Positions 32,148-53,857 are shown, counted from the first letter of the stretch. The stretch: DNA of 64,000 bases from Spiribacter roseus (GCF_002813635.1 NZ_CP016382.1:1488001-1552000), one strand, 5' to 3'. The notes: generated from the letters alone by a model not told the origin. A program made the numbers and translations.

Positions 32148-32447
32148 TTATTCCACGCCGCCGATGAAATCCAGCTCATGGCCCTGCTCGAGCGCCACAT
32201 AGGCTTTCTTCCAATCGGGACGACGACCCTGGATCCGCCCGAAGTTCTTGCGCTTGCCGTTAACATTGGCCACGCGCACATCCCGGACCTCGACCTCGAA
32301 CAGCTGCTCGACAGCCGCCTTGATTTCGCGCTTGGTCGCGTTGCGCGCGACCTTGAACGCCACCTGGTTGGCCTCGTCCGCAATCACCGTGCTTTTCTCG
32401 GAGATATGCGGTCCGCGAAGCACCTGGTACATCCGCTCCTGATTCAT
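32148..32447 (-). CDS. rplW: 50S ribosomal protein L23
   Basis: A 99-residue protein at the tunnel exit and docking site for trigger factor and SRP. It begins [22 protein letters not shown] three codons upstream is open, but GAGGAG lies eight bases before ATG 32447, which fits better. It overlaps the rplD stop by four bases. Confidence 0.97.
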   Translation of the reverse strand: MNQERMYQVLRGPHISEKSTVIADEANQVAFKVARNATKREIKAAVEQLFEVEVRDVRVANVNGKRKNFGRIQGRRPDWKKAYVALEQGHELDFIGGVE

Positions 32448-33052
32448 GCGAGCCACTCCTCAATACGCCGCAGCGCATCCGTTGTCATGACGACGTTCTC
32501 ATGGGCCAGCAGCGTCACCGGGTCGAGGCCGACCGTATCGCGGACATCCACGCGCGGCAGGTTGCGGACCGCCAGGTAAAGCGCCTCACTGACTTCAGTC
32601 GTCACGATCAGCACGTCCTCGCTGCCGGTCACCCCCTTGATCTGGGCACGGGCGTCACGCGTGCGGGGCCCGTCGACCTCGAACGTGCTCACGACCTGCA
32701 GGCGCTGCTGCCGGAGGAGCTCCGAGAGGATCGAGCGCAGCGCGCCGCGATACATCTTGCGATTGACCTTGACCGAATGATCCCGCGGCTTGGCCGCGAA
32801 GGTCTGACCACCACTGCGCCAGATCGGACTGCGGATCGTGCCGGCACGGGCCCGACCGGTGCCCTTCTGCCGCCACGGCTTGACGCCGCCGCCACTGACT
32901 TCCGAGCGGGTCTTCTGGGCCTTGGTGCCCGCCCGCGCCCCGGCCAGGTACGAAACCACGACTTGGTGAACGAGCGGCTCACGGAATTCAGCACCGAGAA
33001 CGGTCTCGGAGACCTCGATGGTCGAGCCGTCACCCTGCAATGTTAGCTGCAT
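32444..33052 (-). CDS. rplD: 50S ribosomal protein L4
   Basis: A 202-residue protein whose basic extension (about residues 40-95, with [17 protein letters not shown]) enters the exit tunnel. In E. coli L4 is the autoregulator of the S10 operon. The ATG overlaps the rplC stop by one base. Relevant to the unusual rpsJ-rplC spacer noted at 33712-33887. Confidence 0.98.
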   Translation of the reverse strand: MQLTLQGDGSTIEVSETVLGAEFREPLVHQVVVSYLAGARAGTKAQKTRSEVSGGGVKPWRQKGTGRARAGTIRSPIWRSGGQTFAAKPRDHSVKVNRKMYRGALRSILSELLRQQRLQVVSTFEVDGPRTRDARAQIKGVTGSEDVLIVTTEVSEALYLAVRNLPRVDVRDTVGLDPVTLLAHENVVMTTDALRRIEEWLA

Positions 33053-33711
33053 CAGTTACCTCCCGCCGCGGCGAGCTGTTTGACCGCCGGGCGCACAATG
33101 ACGTCCCCGTCCGCCGGCCCGGGAACCGCGCCGCGGACCAACAGTAGGTTGCGCTCGGTGTCGACCCGAACCACCTCGAGATTTTGTGTGGTCTCACGGA
33201 CATTACCCATCTGCCCGGACATCTTCTTGCCCGGGAACACGCGCCCCGGATCCTGCGCCTGGCCGATCGAGCCGGGCACACGGTGGGATGCCGAGTTGCC
33301 GTGCGAGTTGTCCTGCGTGCGGAAATTGTGGCGCTTGACCGTCCCCGCGAATCCCTTGCCCTTGGAGGTACCGGTCACATCGACGATGGCCCCTGCCTCG
33401 AACTGCTCGACGGTCAACGTGCCACCGGCCTGGATGTCTTCACCGGCGTCGCTGCCGAGCCGGAACTCCCAGAGGCCGCGGCCCATCTCGACACCGGCCT
33501 TGGCGACATGCCCGGCAATGGCCTGGTTGACGCGGGACGGACGACGCTCTCCGGCGGTGACCTGAACGGCACTGTAACCATCATGGTCCTGTGCCTTGAT
33601 CTGCGTGACGCGGTTCGGGGTGGCCTCGACCACCGTCACGGGGATGCTCTCACCCGTATCCGTAAAAATCCGCGTCATGCCGCGTTTGCGGCCGACGATT
33701 CCGATTGCCAT
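33052..33711 (-). CDS. rplC: 50S ribosomal protein L3
   Basis: A 219-residue early-assembly protein with [21 protein letters not shown] at the N-terminus and the [20 protein letters not shown] loop that reaches the peptidyl-transferase centre. That loop includes the glutamine methylated by PrmB in E. coli. Separated from rpsJ by 176 bases, which is unusually long. Confidence 0.98.
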   Translation of the reverse strand: MAIGIVGRKRGMTRIFTDTGESIPVTVVEATPNRVTQIKAQDHDGYSAVQVTAGERRPSRVNQAIAGHVAKAGVEMGRGLWEFRLGSDAGEDIQAGGTLTVEQFEAGAIVDVTGTSKGKGFAGTVKRHNFRTQDNSHGNSASHRVPGSIGQAQDPGRVFPGKKMSGQMGNVRETTQNLEVVRVDTERNLLLVRGAVPGPADGDVIVRPAVKQLAAAGGN

Positions 33712-33887
33712 CGTCGCTACCCTCTTCCATCAGCTGAACGTATCCCCGCAGGCAGACCGATGCCTTACCTGCTGGGTGATCATCAACCGAATTGTTTCTT
33801 TCGGATTGATGCCGGCTTGGGCCGGCCTAAAAGAGGCCCGCTCCGGCGGGCTGATCCAGGATCAGTGCCGGAGTAGTTCCCCGAAAC
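33712..33887 (-). promoter_or_regulatory. Long structured rpsJ-rplC spacer, candidate relocated S10 leader
   Basis: This 176-base gap divides the usually tight rpsJ-rplC pair. Read on the minus strand it holds, in order, a terminator-like hairpin (see 33826-33851), GGCCGGC...GCCGGC arms, an AACAATTCGGTTGATGATC stretch, a GCAGG...CCTGC stem and then the rplC ribosome-binding site. No open reading frame or clear promoter is seen. A leader under L4 control is one explanation, by analogy with the E. coli S10 leader, which instead lies before rpsJ. Confidence 0.45.
33826..33851 (-). terminator. Terminator-like hairpin downstream of rpsJ
   Basis: GCCCGC (33836-33841) and GCGGGC (33846-33851) pair around a four-base loop. 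On the minus strand the stem is followed by CTCTTTTAGG. The short U-run suggests a partial terminator or attenuator rather than a full stop, since essential genes lie downstream. Confidence 0.5.
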
Positions 33888-34205
33888 TCAGGAGAGCTTG
33901 ATCTGCACATCGACACCGGCGGCGAGGTCGAGCTTCATCAGCGCGTCGACCGTCTTGTCCGTTGGGTCGATGATGTCCATCAACCGCTTGTGAGTCCGAA
34001 TCTCATACTGATCGCGCGCGTCTTTGTTGACGTGCGGCGAGATCAGAATGGTATACCTTTCCTTCTTCGTCGGCAAGGGAACCGGGCCCTGTATATGGGC
34101 GCCGGTCCGCTTGGCGGTCTCGACGATCTCCCGGGCCGACTGATCGATCAGCCGATGGTCGAATGCCTTGAGACGAATCCGGATTTTCTGGTTATTCGAT
34201 GCCAT
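33888..34205 (-). CDS. rpsJ: 30S ribosomal protein S10 (NusE)
   Basis: A 105-residue protein that also acts as NusE in antitermination with NusB and NusG. The conserved [21 protein letters not shown] start and [13 protein letters not shown] loop are present. It lies six bases after tuf copy 1, so it is transcribed with the str genes. Confidence 0.98.
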   Translation of the reverse strand: MASNNQKIRIRLKAFDHRLIDQSAREIVETAKRTGAHIQGPVPLPTKKERYTILISPHVNKDARDQYEIRTHKRLMDIIDPTDKTVDALMKLDLAAGVDVQIKLS

Positions 34206-34211
34206 AGTCGT

Positions 34212-35402
<1,191 letters not shown>

Positions 35403-35455
35403 GGTTCACCTCTTACCCGTCAAAATCAAAGACCGAATCCGACCGAACAGGATGT

Positions 35456-37549
<2,094 letters not shown>

Positions 37550-37571
37550 AACCTATTACCCCTGAACCTTA

Positions 37572-38042
37572 TTACCAGCGGAAATGCGAGAAGGCCTTGT
37601 TGGCCTCCGCCATACGATGGGTATCTTCCCGCTTTTTCACCGCACTGCCACGACCCTCGGCCGCTTCCAGCAGCTCGTTGCCGAGGCGATGCCCCATCGT
37701 GGCCTCACTGCGCTTGCGCGCGGCCTCGATCACCCAGCGCATGCCGAGCGTGTTGCGCCGCTGCGGGCGCACCTCCACCGGCACCTGATAGGTGGCACCG
37801 CCGACGCGGCGCGACTTCACCTCGACCACCGGCCGAACCTTGTCGAGCGCCGTCTCCAGCACTTCCATCGGCTCGCCACTGTGCTTTTCGGCGATCCGGT
37901 CGAGCGCGGTGTAGACGATCTTCTCGGCCACCGCCCGCTTGCCGTCGCGCATGATCATGTTCACGAAACGCGTGAGCATCTCGCTGTCATACTTCGGGTC
38001 CGCGAGGACCTTGCGCTTCGGGACTTCTCTTCTTCTCGGCAT
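37572..38042 (-). CDS. rpsG: 30S ribosomal protein S7
   Basis: A 156-residue head protein that nucleates the 3' domain of 16S rRNA. In E. coli it autoregulates the str operon through the rpsL-rpsG spacer. Here that spacer is only 14 bases, too short for the E. coli-type structure. Confidence 0.98.
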   Translation of the reverse strand: MPRRREVPKRKVLADPKYDSEMLTRFVNMIMRDGKRAVAEKIVYTALDRIAEKHSGEPMEVLETALDKVRPVVEVKSRRVGGATYQVPVEVRPQRRNTLGMRWVIEAARKRSEATMGHRLGNELLEAAEGRGSAVKKREDTHRMAEANKAFSHFRW

Positions 38043-38056
38043 GATTGTCTACCCGC

Positions 38057-38431
38057 TTATCCTTTTGGCCGCTTGGCGCCGTACTTCGAGCGTCCTTGGC
38101 GGCGCTTGCTGACACCGGCGGTGTCCAGCGAGCCGCGGACGACGTGATACCGCACACCGGGAAGGTCCTTGACACGGCCGCCGCGAATCAGCGCGACCGA
38201 ATGTTCCTGGAGGTTGTGCCCCTCACCGCCGATATAGCTGGCGACCTCGTAGCCGTTGGTCAGCCGCACGCGCGCGACTTTCCGCAGCGCCGAGTTCGGC
38301 TTCTTCGGGGTGGTGGTGTAGACGCGGGCGCACACACCTCGACGCTGAGGACAGGCCTCGAGCGCGGGCACGTTGCTCTTCTCGTGCCGGCGCTTGCGAG
38401 GCTTGCGCACCAGCTGATTGATCGTGGCCAT
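38057..38431 (-). CDS. rpsL: 30S ribosomal protein S12
   Basis: A 124-residue decoding-centre protein. The loops [12 protein letters not shown] and [14 protein letters not shown] carry the wild-type lysines at the two main streptomycin-resistance positions. The frame is open upstream, but [12 protein letters not shown] at 38431 is the family start. First gene behind a near-consensus promoter. Confidence 0.98.
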   Translation of the reverse strand: MATINQLVRKPRKRRHEKSNVPALEACPQRRGVCARVYTTTPKKPNSALRKVARVRLTNGYEVASYIGGEGHNLQEHSVALIRGGRVKDLPGVRYHVVRGSLDTAGVSKRRQGRSKYGAKRPKG

Positions 38432-38459
38432 AGAGTTCTGACTCCCGTCCTTCAACGAA

Positions 38460-38487
38460 CGCCGGAGTGGAAGGCCCAACTCCGGCG
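38460..38487 (-). promoter_or_regulatory. Hairpin at the 5' end of the rpsL transcript
   Basis: CGCCGGAGT and ACTCCGGCG form a perfect nine-base stem with a ten-base loop and no following U-run, so it is not a terminator. It would begin within a few bases of the transcription start predicted from the promoter at 38498-38526. Confidence 0.55.
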
Positions 38488-38497
38488 AAAGCCGTTA

Positions 38498-38526
38498 AGT
38501 GTAGGATCGGGCTTCATGGGTGTCAA
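38498..38526 (-). promoter_or_regulatory. Near-consensus sigma70 promoter of the str operon
   Basis: On the minus strand a perfect TTGACA (38521-38526), a 17-base spacer and TACACT (38498-38503, five of six matches, T first and last). It lies in the 111-base rpoC-rpsL spacer and would start transcription near 38490. Confidence 0.8.
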
Positions 38527-38542
38527 CCAGAAGCCCGGTCCG

Positions 38543-42793
<4,251 letters not shown>

Positions 42794-42806
42794 ATCGGCT
42801 ACCCGT

Positions 42807-46874
<4,068 letters not shown>

Positions 46875-47075
46875 CGAGGTTCCTCAACGAGGTCGGGGTC
46901 CGCCGTGTGCAAGGCTTCGAGGACTCGCCCAATGCAAGCACTCGCAGACTTGGACACAACGGCCGTCAACGGATTCCGACTACAACAGATTCTTCACAAG
47001 CACCAAAGGGCCAACGGCCGGTTCGACCGTCAGCCCCCATCAACGCCGGTTCTGTGGCGCTGGTCTGGTCAAGCC

Positions 47076-47453
47076 CTACTTGAGCTCGACCGTGGCGCCC
47101 GCCTCTTCGAGCTGACCCTTCAGCTCGTCGGCTTCTTCCTTGGTGGCGCCTTCCTTGACCGGCGCCGGGACGCCCTCGACCAGCGTCTTGGCCTCCTTGA
47201 GACCCAGACCCGTGGCGCCGCGGACCGCCTTGATGACGCCGACCTTGTTCTCGCCGAAGCCCGTCAGGACTACGTCGAACTCGGTCTGCTCTTCGGCGGC
47301 TTCACCCTCACCGCCACCGGCGGCGGGTGCTGCAGCGACGGCGGCGGCAGCGGTGACACCAAACTTCTCTTCCATCGCCTCGATGAGCTCGACGACCTCC
47401 ATGACGGTCATGTTCGAGATGCTCTCGAGGATGTCTTCCTTGGAAACGGCCAT
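47076..47453 (-). CDS. rplL: 50S ribosomal protein L7/L12
   Basis: A 125-residue stalk protein with an N-terminal dimerisation domain, an Ala/Gly/Glu-rich hinge (about residues 37-54) and a C-terminal factor-binding domain with [22 protein letters not shown]. Spaced 63 bases from rplJ. Confidence 0.98.
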   Translation of the reverse strand: MAVSKEDILESISNMTVMEVVELIEAMEEKFGVTAAAAVAAAPAAGGGEGEAAEEQTEFDVVLTGFGENKVGVIKAVRGATGLGLKEAKTLVEGVPAPVKEGATKEEADELKGQLEEAGATVELK

Positions 47454-47516
47454 TGTGTTTTCTCCTGGCTGATTCGATTGATAATTGCGCGAACGGCAGC
47501 GACAGGGCTGTCGATC

Positions 47517-48038
47517 CTACTGCTTGGCGTCCTTGACCGCGGAGACGGTACGCACCAGCTTGCCGGGCACCTCGTTGAGGGTGGTGGCGAGCTTCTGTAC
47601 CGGCGCCTGCATGGTCGCCATGAGGCGACTGATCGCCTCGTCGTAGGTGGGCAGTGTGGCCAGCCGGTCGATCTCGGACCCGGGGTATTTCTCCCCGCCG
47701 ACCGCCAGCATTTTCACTACCAGCTGTTCGTGTTCCTTGGCAAAGCTCTTGAGAACACGGGCGGCTGAGCCGGGATCTTCCTGCGAGAACGCGAGCACCA
47801 GCGGACCTTCAAGGTCTTCGCTCATGCACTCGAACTGCGTGCCCTCGACGGCGCGCTTCGCGAGGGTGTTCTTAACCACCCGCACATAAACGCCCGCATC
47901 CCGGGCCTGCACACGCAGGCTATCCATATCACCGGCGGACAGACCCCGGTATTCCGCGGCAACCGCGGAATGGGCCTGACCAGCCACCTCAGCGACTTCC
48001 TGCACCATCCGCTTTTTCTGTTCCAGACTTACGCCCAT
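47517..48038 (-). CDS. rplJ: 50S ribosomal protein L10
   Basis: A 173-residue stalk-base protein that binds L7/L12 dimers through its C-terminal helix and, as the L10-L12 complex, represses its own mRNA. It begins MGVSLEQKKRMVQEVAEVAG. The leader upstream is long enough for the usual control structure. Confidence 0.98.
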   Translation of the reverse strand: MGVSLEQKKRMVQEVAEVAGQAHSAVAAEYRGLSAGDMDSLRVQARDAGVYVRVVKNTLAKRAVEGTQFECMSEDLEGPLVLAFSQEDPGSAARVLKSFAKEHEQLVVKMLAVGGEKYPGSEIDRLATLPTYDEAISRLMATMQAPVQKLATTLNEVPGKLVRTVSAVKDAKQ

Positions 48039-48261
48039 TCAAATGCCTCCTGGAACGGCGGTTGGTAATGGCATCCGGACCCTCGGCCCGTCTGCCCCGT
48101 AACGGTGAACCCGTGCAGGAAACCTGTCCTGTCCGGCACACCGTCTACCGCTGGCGGTCGTATGACACTTACGCGGCGAACCGCACCCAACGGTCTATGA
48201 CGGCTGTCTCGATGACAGCCAGCAGCCATTGACACAATGGCCGCGACATCGGAGCCGCTGA
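48039..48261 (-). ncRNA. rplJ leader, probable L10(L12)4 autoregulatory element
   Basis: A 223-base gap between rplA and rplJ with no supported gene. In many bacteria the leader here folds into an element bound by L10(L12)4. Several short inverted repeats are visible on the minus strand (GGACAGG...CCTGC and GGCTGTC...GACAGCC). Covariation was not tested. Confidence 0.6.
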
Positions 48262-48954
48262 CTAGGTCAGCGCCCCCAAATCCACCGGCACCCCCGGCCC
48301 CATCGTCGTGGAGACCGTGGCCCGTTTGAGATAGACACCCTTCGACGAGGCCGGCTTGATCTTCTGCAGATCATTGATCAGGGCCTGGAGGTTCTGCGCG
48401 AGGGCCTCCGGCTCGAAATCGGCCTTGCCGAGGCTGCAATGAATCAGCCCGCCACGGTCGGCGCGGTAGCGCACCTGCCCGGCCTTGGCGTTGCGCACGG
48501 CCTCGGCCACATCCGTGGCGACTGTGCCTACGCGCGGGTTGGGCATCAGCCCCCGCGGGCCCAGCAGACGGCCCAGCTTACCCACGACGCCCATGGCGTC
48601 CGGGCTGGCGATGACCACGTCATAATCCAGTTCGCCGCCCTGCATGCGCTCGGCCAGGTCGTCCATTCCCACCGTATCGGCACCGGCCGCCTCGGCGGCC
48701 TCGGCATTGGCCCCCTGGGCGAACACGGCGACCCGGACGGTCTTGCCGGTGCCATTCGGCAGCACCGTTGAGCCGCGCACCATCTGATCACCCTTGCGCG
48801 GATCAATCCCCAGATTGACGGCGACGTCGATGGACTCGGTGAACTTCGCGGTGGCGAGCTCCTTGAGCAGGTTGAACGCCTCCTGGGCCGGGTACAGGCG
48901 GTCGCGGTCGATCTTCTCTTCGAATACGCGCTGGCGCTTGGTCAGTTTTGCCAT
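48262..48954 (-). CDS. rplA: 50S ribosomal protein L1
   Basis: A 230-residue E-site stalk protein and, in E. coli, repressor of the rplKA message. It contains the signature region [21 protein letters not shown] near residue 125. Four bases separate it from rplK. Confidence 0.98.
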   Translation of the reverse strand: MAKLTKRQRVFEEKIDRDRLYPAQEAFNLLKELATAKFTESIDVAVNLGIDPRKGDQMVRGSTVLPNGTGKTVRVAVFAQGANAEAAEAAGADTVGMDDLAERMQGGELDYDVVIASPDAMGVVGKLGRLLGPRGLMPNPRVGTVATDVAEAVRNAKAGQVRYRADRGGLIHCSLGKADFEPEALAQNLQALINDLQKIKPASSKGVYLKRATVSTTMGPGVPVDLGALT

Positions 48955-48958
48955 GGCG

Positions 48959-49390
48959 TTACACCCCCTCCACGTTCAGGCCCATGCTGCGGGCGGAGCC
49001 GGCGATCGTCTTGACCGCCGCTTCCATACCAGCGGCATTGAGATCGGGCCACTTCGTCTGCGCGATCTCCTCGAGCTGCTCACGATTCACCGTGCCCACC
49101 TTGGTGGTGTGCGGCGTGCCGCTGCCCGACTTGATGCCCGCGGCCTTTTTGAGGAGAACCGCGGCCGGCGGTGTCTTGGTGATGAACGTAAAGCTGCGGT
49201 CGGAGTAAACGGTGATCACCACCGGGGTCGGCAGACCCTGCTCCATGTCCTGGGTCTGCGCGTTGAACGCCTTGCAGAACTCCATGATGTTCAGACCATG
49301 CTGACCCAGCGCCGGCCCCACCGGCGGGCTCGGCTTGGCGGCCCCGGCGGGGACCTGCAGCTTGATGTAGGCTTCGACTTTTCTCGCCAT
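48959..49390 (-). CDS. rplK: 50S ribosomal protein L11
   Basis: A 143-residue factor-centre protein with the flexible N-terminal domain ([30 protein letters not shown]) and the thiostrepton-region C-terminal domain. Required for the stringent response through RelA. Confidence 0.98.
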   Translation of the reverse strand: MARKVEAYIKLQVPAGAAKPSPPVGPALGQHGLNIMEFCKAFNAQTQDMEQGLPTPVVITVYSDRSFTFITKTPPAAVLLKKAAGIKSGSGTPHTTKVGTVNREQLEEIAQTKWPDLNAAGMEAAVKTIAGSARSMGLNVEGV

Positions 49391-49418
49391 TGATTGAGCT
49401 CCTGATGTGGGTAGTAGC

Positions 49419-49439
49419 GCCGGGGGCTTTCACCCCGGC
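49419..49439 (-). promoter_or_regulatory. Hairpin in nusG-rplK spacer, possible L1 regulatory site
   Basis: GCCGGGG and CCCCGGC form a seven-base stem with a seven-base loop, in the 72-base gap before rplK. There is no U-run. In E. coli L1 binds the leader of rplK, so this is a plausible equivalent but the L1 loop consensus was not confirmed. Confidence 0.35.
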
Positions 49440-49462
49440 TCCCCTGACGGCGGACCGCCTGA

Positions 49463-49996
49463 CTAGGTCTTTTCGACCTGACTGAAATCGAGCTCCACCG
49501 GGGTGGAGCGACCGAAGATCAGAACCGCCACCCGCAGGCGGCTCTTCTCGTAGTTGACTTCCTCGACCACGCCATTGAAGTCGTTGAACGGGCCGTCGGT
49601 CACGCGCACCACTTCGCCGACTTCGAACAGCACCTTCGGACGCGGCTTGTCGACGCCCTCCCGGACGCGATCAAGAATGTTGGCGGCCTCGGCGTCGGAG
49701 ATCGGCGCCGGGCGCCCCCGCGACGGACCGATGAACCCCATCACCCGCGGCACGTTCTTGACCAGATGCCAGGTGTCGTCGCCCATTTCCATCTGCACCA
49801 GGACATAGCCCGGGAAGAACTTGCGCTCGCTGCGACGCTGCTGGCCTTCCTTCATCTCGACGACTTCTTCCGCGGGTACCAGCACCTCGCCGAACTCGTC
49901 TTCCATGCCGGCCCGCGCGATGTGCTCCTCGAGCGCCTTTTTCACCTGGTTTTCAAACCCGGAATACGCGTGAACGACGTACCAGCGTTTCGCCAT
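49463..49996 (-). CDS. nusG: Transcription termination/antitermination factor NusG
   Basis: A 177-residue factor with an NGN domain ([15 protein letters not shown], about residues 1-118) that binds RNA polymerase and a C-terminal KOW domain ([24 protein letters not shown]) that binds Rho or S10. It follows secE by six bases. Confidence 0.98.
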   Translation of the reverse strand: MAKRWYVVHAYSGFENQVKKALEEHIARAGMEDEFGEVLVPAEEVVEMKEGQQRRSERKFFPGYVLVQMEMGDDTWHLVKNVPRVMGFIGPSRGRPAPISDAEAANILDRVREGVDKPRPKVLFEVGEVVRVTDGPFNDFNGVVEEVNYEKSRLRVAVLIFGRSTPVELDFSQVEKT

Positions 49997-50002
49997 GAGT
50001 GA

Positions 50003-50380
50003 TCAGCCTCCGGGGCGTACGAGGGCGCCAACGCCCCACATGAAAAACATATCCATCAGCCACAGCAGGATGGCGACGATGAAAACCATGACCAGCACGA
50101 CCAGCGTCGTCTGAATCGACTCCTGCCGGGTCGGCCACACCACGCGGCGCAGCTCCTGGCGCGCCTCGCGGGCGAAGCTCCAGGCATTCCGCCCGGGCTG
50201 GCTGGTCATTGCGATGGCGATGGCGATGCCTGCCACGGCCACCATGCCCACCACGCGAATCAGGTCGGACTGGCCTTCGAGGCCATAGAAACCGACCACA
50301 CCTGCAAGGAAGGTCGCGGCGGCCAAAGTCAGTTTGGCCTTGTCCGTACCCGTGGTCGTCGTCTGATCGTTTGCGCTCAT
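50003..50380 (-). CDS. secE: Preprotein translocase subunit SecE
   Basis: A 125-residue membrane protein. Like E. coli SecE it has three hydrophobic segments, the last preceded by the conserved amphipathic cytoplasmic helix ARQELRRVVWPTRQES. The frame continues upstream into tRNA-Trp, so ATG 50380 (MSANDQTTTTG) is chosen. RBS is weak (GGGTT). Confidence 0.95.
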   Translation of the reverse strand: MSANDQTTTTGTDKAKLTLAAATFLAGVVGFYGLEGQSDLIRVVGMVAVAGIAIAIAMTSQPGRNAWSFAREARQELRRVVWPTRQESIQTTLVVLVMVFIVAILLWLMDMFFMWGVGALVRPGG

Positions 50381-50413
50381 GGAACCCGCGACGCTGTTGG
50401 TGACCGGATTAAA

Positions 50414-50489
50414 TGGCAGGCCAGGAGGGACTCGAACCCCCAACCTACGGTTTTGGAGACCGTTGCTCTGCCAATTGAGCTACTGGCCT
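50414..50489 (-). tRNA. tRNA-Trp (CCA)
   Basis: A 76-base cloverleaf with seven-base acceptor pairing AGGCCAG/CTGGCCT, D-loop AGCUCAAUUGGCAGAGC, anticodon loop CUCCAAA (anticodon CCA), T-loop GGTTCGAGTCC and encoded 3' CCA. It sits between tuf copy 2 and secE, as in many gammaproteobacteria. Confidence 0.97.
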
Positions 50490-50528
50490 ATACTCGCGTT
50501 TGACCGGCCATCAAACGGCGAACTCGGT

Positions 50529-50557
50529 AGTGTACGCAAAGCCCCGGGGTTTTGAAA
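50529..50557 (-). promoter_or_regulatory. Weak candidate promoter for tRNA-Trp-secE-nusG
   Basis: TACACT (50529-50534 on the minus strand) has a poor TTTCAA -35 about 17 bases upstream, and it overlaps the tuf terminator stem. The good -10 and position 40 bases before the tRNA are the only support. Confidence 0.35.
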
Positions 50558-50566
50558 CCCCAGGGC
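50541..50566 (-). terminator. Hairpin after tuf copy 2
   Basis: GCCCTGGGGTTT and AAACCCCGGGGC can pair over 12 bases, one a G-U, with a minimal loop, 21 bases after the tuf stop. The U-run is only TTTG, so termination may be partial. Confidence 0.5.
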
Positions 50567-50586
50567 CTTGACAACACGCGATCGGT

Positions 50587-51777
<1,191 letters not shown>

Positions 51778-51807
51778 GGTGGTACCCCCTGAAAAGTTCA
51801 CTGGATC

Positions 51808-51882
51808 TGGAGCCCATGGGCGGATTTGAACCGCCGGCCTCTCCCTTACCAAGGGAGTGCTCTACCCCTGAGCTACATGGGC
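51808..51882 (-). tRNA. tRNA-Thr (GGT)
   Basis: A 75-base cloverleaf: acceptor GCCCATG/CATGGGC, anticodon loop CUUGGUAAG with anticodon GGU, T-loop GGTTCAAATCC and encoded CCA. Eight bases from tRNA-Gly. Confidence 0.97.
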
Positions 51883-51889
51883 TTTGCTC

Positions 51890-51963
51890 TGGAGCGGGTG
51901 ATGGGAATCGAACCCACATCATCAGCTTGGAAGGCTGAGGTTCTACCGTTGAACTACACCCGC
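51890..51963 (-). tRNA. tRNA-Gly (TCC)
   Basis: A 74-base cloverleaf: acceptor GCGGGTG/CACCCGC, anticodon loop with UCC in CCUUCCAAG, T-loop GGTTCGATTCC and encoded CCA. Confidence 0.97.
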
Positions 51964-51998
51964 GTGCCCGGGCCCGCGTCGGCCGCGGGTCAGAAATC

Positions 51999-52083
51999 TG
52001 GTGGAGGGAGGAGGATTCGAACCCCCGAAGGCTGTGCCAGCAGATTTACAGTCTGCCCCCGTTGACCGCTTGGGTATCCCTCC
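51999..52083 (-). tRNA. tRNA-Tyr (GTA)
   Basis: An 85-base class II tRNA with a long variable arm (CUGGCACAGCCUUC region), acceptor GGAGGGA/TCCCTCC, anticodon GUA in ACUGUAAAU and encoded CCA. First gene of the tRNA-tuf operon. Confidence 0.97.
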
Positions 52084-52098
52084 AGAATCAAGCCCTGA

Positions 52099-52127
52099 AT
52101 GTTGGTGAATGCGGGGGCGGATGTCAA
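52099..52127 (-). promoter_or_regulatory. Promoter of tRNA-Tyr/Gly/Thr-tuf operon
   Basis: On the minus strand a perfect TTGACA (52122-52127), a 17-base spacer and CAACAT (52099-52104). Transcription would start only a few bases before tRNA-Tyr. The GC-rich bases after the -10 are like a stringent discriminator, which would fit a tRNA operon. Confidence 0.65.
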
Positions 52128-52201
52128 GGGTGCCTCATCTCCGTCCCGAGGGACCCGGCTTGAGCCTTAACTCATATGGCGTGGGCTATCTGAGTCGACC
52201 T

Positions 52202-53857
52202 TCACGCCCACTCGAGATACATCACCCCCTCGTCAATGATGCCCGCCACATTCTCAACATTCTCGGTCGATTCGGCGAATTCGACCAAAAGACTCTCCTC
52301 AGAGACAGCCGGGTTATTCTCGATCGCGTTGAGCCAAAACTCGAACCCATCATCATCGGGCGACCGACCGAGCACGTTGTTGTAAAGGGCATCAACATAG
52401 GCTCTATCAGTCAGTGAGGCGCCGTACTTTTCGGCCATCTCATCGGACGCAACGAACTCCGCAGCGACCTCATCCACCCCAACACCTGACTCGAGGGCGT
52501 TGACCCAAAAGCCAAGCCCTTCCAGATCCGGCAACCGATCAAATGCAGCCTTATAGATTCTGTACGCCTGAGCTTCGAGAGAGTCGCCGGAGGGCCCTAT
52601 TACGAGTCGATCGTCGGAGAACGCAACCTCGCTGAACCCCGAAAAATCCACCGTACTGCCATTAGATGTTAGCGTTAACCCACTCTCGCTTTGACGTGCC
52701 TCACTGTCTTGGTAACTGATGCCTGGGCGCCAGACGTCTTCACCCAACCCTGCGTCCAGGTCGACACCGCCCGCGAAGCCGCTGACGCGGTCGTCGCCGC
52801 CCCGCAACTCGATCGTGGAAGCAAGGTCTCCGAGGTTTACAATGTCGGTGTGTTCGGTGAACACGACATGTTCAACCCCGTGGGCGGCCTCGTCCGTATC
52901 CGGTGCGAGCCGAATGTTCCCGACCTCGCCGAACGCCGCCGAGTTCTTCGTCCCCGATGCCCAATCGTAGACGCTGCCGAGGGTCTCGGTCTCGCCGATC
53001 GAGATTCGACCGGATTCAAGATCTGCGTCGACACGGCCGCCAACTTCTCCGAGGTAGAGCTTATCCTGCCCTGTGGTGCCGAAAAGCCACATAAAGTCCG
53101 AGCCCTCGGCGCCAGAGAGATCAAGATCAAAGCTCACCGTCGAAAAGCCGCTGACGACCGAATCGCCCGCTGCAGACGACTCATCAACTCGGTAGGTGAT
53201 ACCCGACCCATCATCCGCACGCCCGTACATCTGCTGGAGCGCATGAATATCGAGGGGCCCAAACGATAGCGTGTTCACAGGTGAGTAATATGATGGTGAC
53301 GTATCGATCGCATTGTAGGTCATGACCGACATCAATGGCGTATCAAGTGCATCGGGAAGCACTGCCGATTCATATCCACCATTGTAGGGCTGCGGATGCT
53401 TAAGCCCCAGCGAGTGACCGATCTCGTGGATCAGGGTCTCCGCGAAGTCACGCCCTACGAGATCCGTACTGACGAAATTATTCCCATATTCGTAGTAATC
53501 ACTCGGGTAGTTCGCATACCCTCCCATGGTCATGTTGTGCGTCCCGAAGCGAACATCCCCTTCCCCGGGGGCTACTTCCTCAAAGCTGAGCCCGGTAAAC
53601 GCTGCCACCTGATCAAAAACCGCCTGGGTTAGATCCTTTTCCCTCTGACTGAAGGCCTCGAATTGCGCAGACTCTCCAGTCGGTACGTAGCTGTAATCCG
53701 AATACGGAGGCCGCTCACTCTCGGTATAGAAGGAATACGTAACTGGTTTACTGCTCAATGTCTGTCCGTATGCGAGCGCATCCTCATGCGTTGCCATGAG
53801 CGCTTTGAATGCGTCCGTACCCGATCCAAGCCAGTCCGTGTTGTAGTCATAGGCCAT
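52202..53857 (-). CDS. Serralysin-type (M10) metallopeptidase with DUF4214 repeats
   Basis: A 551-residue protein whose N-terminal part has the astacin-metzincin zinc site HEIGHSLGLKH (144-154), Met-turn SVMTYN around Met179 and the serralysin feature GPLDIHALQQMYG near 200-212. A beta-rich middle has only degenerate RTX-like repeats (GGDDRVSGFAGG...GLGEDVW). The end (about 435-550) has two DUF4214 units, AYRIYKAAFDRLPDLEGLGFW and AYVDALYNNVLGRSPDDDG. There is no signal peptide, so type I secretion is likely but no transporter is nearby. ATG 53857 is chosen because AAGGAG precedes it. Confidence 0.88.
   Translation of the reverse strand: MAYDYNTDWLGSGTDAFKALMATHEDALAYGQTLSSKPVTYSFYTESERPPYSDYSYVPTGESAQFEAFSQREKDLTQAVFDQVAAFTGLSFEEVAPGEGDVRFGTHNMTMGGYANYPSDYYEYGNNFVSTDLVGRDFAETLIHEIGHSLGLKHPQPYNGGYESAVLPDALDTPLMSVMTYNAIDTSPSYYSPVNTLSFGPLDIHALQQMYGRADDGSGITYRVDESSAAGDSVVSGFSTVSFDLDLSGAEGSDFMWLFGTTGQDKLYLGEVGGRVDADLESGRISIGETETLGSVYDWASGTKNSAAFGEVGNIRLAPDTDEAAHGVEHVVFTEHTDIVNLGDLASTIELRGGDDRVSGFAGGVDLDAGLGEDVWRPGISYQDSEARQSESGLTLTSNGSTVDFSGFSEVAFSDDRLVIGPSGDSLEAQAYRIYKAAFDRLPDLEGLGFWVNALESGVGVDEVAAEFVASDEMAEKYGASLTDRAYVDALYNNVLGRSPDDDGFEFWLNAIENNPAVSEESLLVEFAESTENVENVAGIIDEGVMYLEWA

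Noticed and set aside
48029-48235. 68-codon minus-strand frame before rplJ
   Set aside because: It overlaps the rplJ leader and start, lacks a ribosome-binding site and has no family resemblance. The region is better explained as a leader.
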